From contig LUZC01000014.1 of assembly GCA_001603505.1 (NCBI GenBank), positions 1-36,681 on the forward strand: a DNA stretch of 36,681 nt. Reading direction: 5' to 3'. The DNA comes from Bacteroidales bacterium Bact_11. GTDB lineage: Bacteria > Bacteroidota > Bacteroidia > Bacteroidales > UBA932. Shown in pieces: positions 32,151 through 36,681 of the stretch; position 1 is the stretch's first letter, and every line of letters begins with the position of its first letter. Below the pieces are notes generated by a model. The model made no database searches and had not been told where the DNA came from. It was given only the letters and a program-made list of their open reading frames with translations. Both the position numbers and the translations under genes were made by a program.

Positions 32151-33278
32151 TTAGGCGTTGATCATGACAGGCATCAGCAGGGCGCGGATGTCCTGGCCGG
32201 GACGGGCTTCATCGGCCGAGACGATGAGCGCGGCGCGGGCGGGATCGGCCAGCTCCATGCAGATATTCTGATAGGGCAGGTTGCTGAGGATTTCAAGCAG
32301 GAACGGGGCCTTGAAGCCGATTTCCATTTCCTGTCCGTCGTACTGGCAGGGGAGTGTCTCGTGGGCCGACATCGAGAAGCCGAGGTCCTGTGCGGAAATG
32401 AGCAGTTCGTTGAGCGAGAGCTTCAGGCGGATCTGGTTGGAGATCTGGTTGGAGCACACGGCGATACGCTTCACCACGCCCAGCAGGTCGGTGCGGCCGA
32501 TAATGAGTTTGTTATTGTTGTTCTTCGGGATGACGCTGCGGTAGGCCGGATAGTTGCCCTCGATGAGACGGCACACCAGAATGTTGCTGCCGAAGCTGAA
32601 ATAAGCGTTCTTGTTGTCGTAGCGGATGGTGATGTCCTCGTCGTACTTGGCCAGGATGCTCTTGAGAATCGAAGCCGGTTTCTTGTGGAGGATGAAGTTG
32701 GACTTCTGCGAGAGTTTGGCGCCCATGAAGCTGTAGCAGATGAGTTTGTGGGCGTCGGAAGCCACCAGCGTCGTCACCTCCGGGTCGATGTCGAAGAAAA
32801 TACCGTTCATCACGGGGCGGAGCTCCTCTTCGGCCGTGGCGTAGATGGTGTTGTTGATACCGTCGAGCAGGGTGGCGGAAGGAATGATCACGCTTTCCGA
32901 AATGTCGCCGATTACCGGGAGTTCCGGGAAGTCCATGGCGTCGAAGCACGGGATCTTCGAGGCGCCGCTGGCCCATACGATATCCATTACGGAACTGCCC
33001 TCGTCGACGCTGAAGGCCAGGGGCTGGTCGGGGAATTCCTTGAGGGAATCCGTGAGAAGCTTCGCCGGGACAGCGGTGGAGCCTTCCTGACTGACCTGCG
33101 CGATGTTCAAATTGGTCTTGAGCGTGGTTTCACCGTCGGAAGCGGTGACGGTCAGCGTATTGCCCTGAAGCTGGAACAGAAAGTTCTCCAGAATGGAGTT
33201 GGTGGGCTTGGGGACAATGACTTTCGAAACGGACATCAGGCCGTTGAGGAGTTCGGAACTGGATACGGTAAATTTCAT
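32151..33278 (-). CDS. dnaN: DNA polymerase III beta subunit (sliding clamp)
   Basis: A 375-residue sliding clamp. The opening MKFTVSSSELLNGLMSVSKV and NSILENFLFQLQGNTLTVTA are typical, TAEEELRPVMNGIFFDI and SDAHKLICYSF mark the second domain, and the C-terminus ends LLMPVMINA, the Bacteroidetes form of the usual MPMR ending. Length fits the family. ATG at 33278 is chosen as the true N-terminus; the frame continues upstream only through AT-rich promoter sequence. It heads a minus-strand unit that continues into exonuclease, FAH-like, YfhO and glycosyltransferase genes, with no gap larger than ten bases. Confidence 0.97.
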   Translation of the reverse strand: MKFTVSSSELLNGLMSVSKVIVPKPTNSILENFLFQLQGNTLTVTASDGETTLKTNLNIAQVSQEGSTAVPAKLLTDSLKEFPDQPLAFSVDEGSSVMDIVWASGASKIPCFDAMDFPELPVIGDISESVIIPSATLLDGINNTIYATAEEELRPVMNGIFFDIDPEVTTLVASDAHKLICYSFMGAKLSQKSNFILHKKPASILKSILAKYDEDITIRYDNKNAYFSFGSNILVCRLIEGNYPAYRSVIPKNNNNKLIIGRTDLLGVVKRIAVCSNQISNQIRLKLSLNELLISAQDLGFSMSAHETLPCQYDGQEMEIGFKAPFLLEILSNLPYQNICMELADPARAALIVSADEARPGQDIRALLMPVMINA

Positions 33279-33324
33279 ATTTGGTATAATTTTTATTATT
33301 TTCGCTGTAGTGGTTTCTAAACTA

Positions 33325-33332
33325 CAAATATA
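33325..33332 (-). promoter_or_regulatory. -7 element TATATTTG of the dnaN operon
   Basis: On the minus strand TATATTTG fits TAnnTTTG and predicts a start near 33319, about 40 bases before the dnaN ATG. It lies in the 70-base divergent gap shared with the HtrA gene, for which I see only an imperfect TATTTTCG (33297-33304) on the plus strand. Confidence 0.55.
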
Positions 33333-33348
33333 ATAAAAAAGGAACAAT

Positions 33349-34488
33349 ATGGGTAAAAAAATTCTTTATCTGCTTCTGGTAGCTGCCGTAGCAGGCCTGA
33401 CGGCTTTTTTCGTGTCGAAAAGGGTTACCGACAACCGGGTTGTGGACTTGTTTTCCGAAGATTCTCCGGAAATGGAAGAACTGCTGTCGGCTGACAAAAA
33501 GTCAGTTCCCCAGCGCCGCGTCGAAGTGATCAATGTGCCGAACTTTTGCGATGCCGCTGAAACGGATGTGCAGGCCGTGGTCTATGTAAAAGTGACCCAG
33601 AAAGCGCGTTCGAGGCAGCCCAATTCGATCTACGACCTGCTGTTCGGCTTCGCGCAGACCCCGCGCGACCAGGTGGGCATGGGATCGGGCGTGATTATCC
33701 GTCCCGACGGGTACATCGTGACCAACAACCATGTGATTGCCGGGGCCGACGTCATCGAGGTGACGCTCGAGAACAACCAGGTCTATACGGCAAAACTGGT
33801 GGGTACCGATCCCGCCACCGACATTGCGCTCATCAAGATCGACGCGGACGACCTGCCGGTTGTCCCGATGGGCAATTCCGACGACCTCAGGCTCGGCGAA
33901 TGGGTGCTGGCCATCGGCTCACCCTACGATCTCCGCTCCACGATTACGGCGGGCATCGTGAGCGCCAAGGGCCGTTCGATGCCGAACTACAGCGGCCAGT
34001 ACCGCGTCGAGTCGTTCATCCAGACCGATGCTGCCGTGAACCCGGGCAACAGCGGTGGCGCGCTGGTAAACGCCGCTGGCGATCTTGTGGGCATCAATAC
34101 GTCCATCATCTCTCTGACCGGTTCGTATGCGGGGTATTCGTTTGCAGTGCCCGTCAACATCGTGAGCAAGGTGGTCGATGATTTCATCCAGTATGGGGAA
34201 GTGCAGCGTGCGATGCTTGGCGTGAATATTTCCGACATGACGGCGCAGCTGGCCGCCCAGGTGAACGTCACGGAGATCGACGGCGTATATGTGGCTGCCG
34301 TCCAAAAGGATGGTGCTGCCGATCAAGCGGGTGTCCAGGCGGGTGATGTCATCAAGGAAATCAACCTCACCCCCGTGCACAACAGCGCCGGTCTCCAGGA
34401 GCAGGTCAGCAAGTTGCGTCCCGGTGAAAAGGCAGTCGTCACCCTTATCCGCGATGGCAAGCAGCGCGAAATATTCGTGACGCTGTAA
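33349..34488 (+). CDS. HtrA/DegQ-family serine protease with one PDZ domain
   Basis: A 379-residue envelope protease. An N-terminal hydrophobic segment (4-22) acts as signal or anchor. The trypsin-like domain carries His128 (TNNHVI), Asp158 (ATDIALIKID) and Ser235 (NPGNSGGAL). A single C-terminal PDZ domain spans about 285-375 (MLGVNI, then GVQAGDVIKEIN). HtrA proteins degrade or refold damaged periplasmic proteins. The usual Bacteroidetes DegP is near 500 residues with two PDZ domains, so this is the shorter DegS/HhoB-like layout. It is transcribed divergently from dnaN and followed by a hairpin terminator before rpoD. GGAAC lies just upstream of ATG. Confidence 0.94.
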   Translation: MGKKILYLLLVAAVAGLTAFFVSKRVTDNRVVDLFSEDSPEMEELLSADKKSVPQRRVEVINVPNFCDAAETDVQAVVYVKVTQKARSRQPNSIYDLLFGFAQTPRDQVGMGSGVIIRPDGYIVTNNHVIAGADVIEVTLENNQVYTAKLVGTDPATDIALIKIDADDLPVVPMGNSDDLRLGEWVLAIGSPYDLRSTITAGIVSAKGRSMPNYSGQYRVESFIQTDAAVNPGNSGGALVNAAGDLVGINTSIISLTGSYAGYSFAVPVNIVSKVVDDFIQYGEVQRAMLGVNISDMTAQLAAQVNVTEIDGVYVAAVQKDGAADQAGVQAGDVIKEINLTPVHNSAGLQEQVSKLRPGEKAVVTLIRDGKQREIFVTL

Positions 34489-34493
34489 TTCAT

Positions 34494-34508
34494 GAAACAT
34501 TCTGTTTC
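34494..34508. other. Short perfect hairpin after the HtrA gene
   Basis: GAAACA-TTC-TGTTTC forms a 6-bp palindrome with a 3-base loop five bases after the protease stop codon, 15 bases ahead of the larger terminator. It could be an operator or just part of the transcript end; no function is assigned. Confidence 0.35.
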
Positions 34509-34523
34509 AGAATTCGTATAAAT

Positions 34524-34560
34524 AAGTGCCGCAGTTTTCAGGCGGCACTTTATTTTTTTC
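34524..34560 (+). terminator. Intrinsic terminator directly upstream of the rpoD start codon
   Basis: AAGTGCCGC (34524-34532) pairs perfectly with GCGGCACTT (34542-34550) around a 9-base loop, followed by TATTTTTTTC. It is a classical intrinsic terminator for the HtrA gene. Its T-run ends two bases before the rpoD ATG at 34562, so any rpoD transcript starting upstream of the hairpin must read through it. Confidence 0.8.
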
Positions 34561-34561
34561 T

Positions 34562-35422
34562 ATGCGTCAGTTAAAGATTACCAAGTCGATCACCAACCGC
34601 GAGAGCGCATCGCTCGACAAATACCTGCAGGAGATCGGCCGTGAAGAATTGATTACCGTCGAAGAGGAAGTTGAACTCGCACAGCGAATTAAGAAAGGCG
34701 ACCAGGCCGCTCTCGACAAACTCACCCGCGCGAACCTGAGGTTCGTCGTTTCCGTGGCAAAACAGTACCAGAACCAGGGCATCAGCCTGCCCGACCTCAT
34801 CAACGAGGGGAACCTCGGCCTGATCAAGGCTGCCGAAAAATTCGATGAGACCCGCGGCTTTAAATTCATCTCCTACGCCGTGTGGTGGATCCGCCAGTCG
34901 ATCCTTCAGGCGCTGGCCGAGCAGAGCCGCATCGTGCGCCTGCCGCTCAACCAGGTGGGGTCGCTCAACAAGATCAACAAGGCCCTTTCGCAGTTCGAGC
35001 AGCAGTACGAACGCCAGCCGTCGCCCGACGAACTGGCAGAGATGCTTGAAATCCCCCGCGAAAAGATTGCCGACACGCTTCGTGTCTCCGGCCGCCATGT
35101 ATCCGTGGACGCTCCGTTTGTCGACGGCGAAGATAACAGCCTGCTCGACGTGCTGGTGAACAACGACTCTCCCAACGCCGACAAGGGTCTTGTCAACGAG
35201 AGCCTCAATACCGAGATTGAACGCGCCCTCTCCACGCTTACCGAACGCGAGCGCGACATCGTGAAATACTTCTTCGGCATCGGCTGCCAGGAGATGACCC
35301 TCGAAGAAATCGGCGAGAAGTTCGGCCTTACGCGCGAACGCGTCCGCCAGATTAAGGAGAAGGCCATCCGCCGTCTCCGCCATAGCGCCCGCAGCAAACT
35401 GCTCAAGGGATACCTGGGCTAA
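34562..35422 (+). CDS. rpoD: Primary RNA polymerase sigma factor RpoD/SigA
   Basis: A 286-residue sigma-70 factor of the compact Bacteroidetes form without region 1.1 or the non-conserved insert. Region 1.2 is at the start ([16 protein letters not shown]), region 2 has [32 protein letters not shown] and [15 protein letters not shown], region 3 spans about 125-205, and region 4.2 is [20 protein letters not shown] with KEKAIRRLR. It recognises the TAnnTTTG promoters noted above. ATG at 34562 begins the conserved N-terminus; the longer frame to 34526 runs through the terminator hairpin and is rejected. The transporter gene follows 12 bases after the stop. Confidence 0.96.
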   Translation: MRQLKITKSITNRESASLDKYLQEIGREELITVEEEVELAQRIKKGDQAALDKLTRANLRFVVSVAKQYQNQGISLPDLINEGNLGLIKAAEKFDETRGFKFISYAVWWIRQSILQALAEQSRIVRLPLNQVGSLNKINKALSQFEQQYERQPSPDELAEMLEIPREKIADTLRVSGRHVSVDAPFVDGEDNSLLDVLVNNDSPNADKGLVNESLNTEIERALSTLTERERDIVKYFFGIGCQEMTLEEIGEKFGLTRERVRQIKEKAIRRLRHSARSKLLKGYLG

Positions 35423-35434
35423 TCGGGTACGGTC

Positions 35435-36681
35435 ATGGGCGGTTTCTGGCAATCCATCGGCGATGGCATCGCCGCATTCAGTGATTTTATCTGCGGGTAT
35501 CCGCTGTTCTTCCTGCTCATCGGCGGCGGCCTGTTCTTCCTCGTGTATTCGAAGTTCGCGCCGCTTCGCTACTATGGGCGCGCCATTGGTGCGCTGCGCG
35601 TGAAAGAAGCGGGCGGCGAAGGCCAGATCTCATCGTTCGAAGCGCTGACGAGCGCCATTGCGGCGACGGTGGGTATGGGCAACATCGCCGGTGTGGCGGT
35701 GGCCCTCTCGATCGGCGGTCCGGGTGCCATTTTCTGGATGTGGGTGAGTGCCGTCGTGGGCATGGCAACCAAGTTTTTCGAGGGAACTGTCGCGGTAATG
35801 TACAAGGGAAAGGATGACCGGGGCGAAGTTCAAGGCGGTCCGATGTATATGATTACGCAAGGCCTCGGCAATAAATGGAAGCCGCTGGCCGTGTTTTTTT
35901 CCGTGTTCGGTCTTATCGGCACGCTCTGCGTGATGCAGGCCAACCAGCTCACCGAATCGGTCACGACCCTTTTCTTCGCACCGGAGAACAATACCGTGAT
36001 GCTCCGCTTCCTCATCGGTCTGGCCATCTGTGCCATTGTTTCGGTGGTGGTCATTGGCGGAATTCAGCGGATCTCCAAGATTGCGACCAAACTGGTTCCG
36101 ACCATGGTGGCGCTTTATTTCATCCTGGTGCTCTTCATCCTGATCCGGCATATCGGGCTGGTTCCGGGCGTCTTCCGCGACATCTTCATAGGTGCCTTCA
36201 CCCCGCGCGGTGCGCTGGGAGGCGGCATCGGTTCGATCATCATGATCGCGCTCACGGGCGTACGCCGTGCGGCACTGGTGAACGAGGCCGGCGTGGGAAC
36301 CGCCTCGATGATGCATGGCGCATCGAAGAACAGCGAACCGGTCCGTGAGGGACTCGTGGCCATGATCGGTCCGTCAATCGACTCGGGCCTGGTGTGTACG
36401 CTTACGGCACTGGCCATCCTCATCGGAGCGAGCCTGGATCCGGCGCTCTTGCCGGAAGCCGAGGGCCTGGGTTCGATGGAAGGACTGAAACTGGCCTTGA
36501 ACGCGTTCAACGCGGCCATCCCCGGGGTGGGGAACTACCTTCTGTTCGTGATGGTAATCCTGTTTGCGTTCAGCACGATGTTCTCGTATTCCTACTATGG
36601 ACAGAAGTGCACCGGTTTCCTGTTCGGATCCCGCTATGCGCCCTACTATAACTACTTCTTCCTGGCGATGCTGGTGGTTGC
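35435..36681 (+). CDS. Sodium:alanine/glycine symporter (AGCS family), 3' end beyond the window
   Basis: An amino-acid carrier open to the right edge, 415 residues visible of an expected 450-480. SAIAATVGMGNIAGVAVAL and GGPGAIFWMWVSAVVGMATK (about 74-107) are the signature region of the AGCS family. About nine to ten helices are visible. VRRAALVNEAGVGTASMMH near 270 and MFSYSYYGQK near 383-392 are further conserved segments. It should import alanine or glycine with sodium across the inner membrane. ATG at 35435 lies 12 bases after rpoD, without a visible new promoter, so co-transcription with rpoD is likely. Confidence 0.94.
   Translation, partial: MGGFWQSIGDGIAAFSDFICGYPLFFLLIGGGLFFLVYSKFAPLRYYGRAIGALRVKEAGGEGQISSFEALTSAIAATVGMGNIAGVAVALSIGGPGAIFWMWVSAVVGMATKFFEGTVAVMYKGKDDRGEVQGGPMYMITQGLGNKWKPLAVFFSVFGLIGTLCVMQANQLTESVTTLFFAPENNTVMLRFLIGLAICAIVSVVVIGGIQRISKIATKLVPTMVALYFILVLFILIRHIGLVPGVFRDIFIGAFTPRGALGGGIGSIIMIALTGVRRAALVNEAGVGTASMMHGASKNSEPVREGLVAMIGPSIDSGLVCTLTALAILIGASLDPALLPEAEGLGSMEGLKLALNAFNAAIPGVGNYLLFVMVILFAFSTMFSYSYYGQKCTGFLFGSRYAPYYNYFFLAMLVV

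Noticed and set aside
31857-33320. Plus-strand frame of 487 residues opposite the exonuclease and dnaN
   Set aside because: dnaN and the exonuclease are unmistakable on the minus strand; the plus frame has low-complexity Val/Gly/Glu content and no family signature.

Overview
The window is a stretch of ordinary-looking chromosome from a high-GC member of the Bacteroidales. Genus is not provable from the sequence; Alistipes or another Rikenellaceae-like lineage would fit. The case rests on four things: repeated matches to the Bacteroidetes promoter -7 element TAnnTTTG, lipoproteins of Bacteroidetes-restricted families (rSAM/lipoprotein pair, DUF4493, DUF3298), a short primary sigma factor without region 1.1, and scarcity of Shine-Dalgarno sites. 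I read 31 protein genes (one cut at each edge), one SRP RNA, several promoters, two hairpin terminators and one palindromic intergenic element. I saw no tRNA, rRNA, CRISPR, transposase or phage gene. No gene-free stretch exceeds about 165 bases.

Layout. 1-4294 (+): the tail of a small putative lipoprotein, a radical SAM/SPASM enzyme of the rSAM/lipoprotein type, and a large MMPL/RND-type transporter. 4309-4456: a nested inverted-repeat element between convergent genes. 4456-8310 (-): mnmA, a serine-hydrolase lipoprotein and an HI0933-type flavoprotein, tightly coupled. 8341-8444 (+): SRP RNA. 8473-11532 (-): GH2 glycosidase, DUF3298 lipoprotein, cytidine deaminase. 11567-13928 (+): aldose-1-epimerase lipoprotein and a Tat-type aldo/keto reductase with ferredoxin clusters. 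13938-15026 (-): DUF4493/DUF6359 lipoprotein.

15174-25875 (+) is the most interesting part: desulfoferrodoxin followed by a surface-polysaccharide operon (flippase, rfbF, rfbH, rfbG, a YerE-like ThDP enzyme, a YerF-like reductase fused to a family 2 glycosyltransferase, an acyltransferase and a CgeB-like glycosyltransferase). The enzyme set matches the route from glucose-1-phosphate to CDP-3,6-dideoxy-4-ketohexose and then to a C4-branched sugar of the yersiniose type. The proposed last step of sugar synthesis and a sugar transferase sit on one polypeptide. The partner reductase of RfbH (E3, ddhD/ascD) is not in the window.

25838-33278 (-) is a second glycan block read from the dnaN side: dnaN, a DEDDh exonuclease, a shrunken FAH-like protein, YfhO, a DED-motif putative glycosyltransferase, a GT2 and a GT10 fucosyltransferase. 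Spacing and overlaps make this look like one transcription unit, converging on the first block. 33349-36681 (+) holds a single-PDZ HtrA protease, a terminator hairpin that abuts the start codon of rpoD, rpoD itself, and the beginning of an AGCS sodium:amino-acid symporter.
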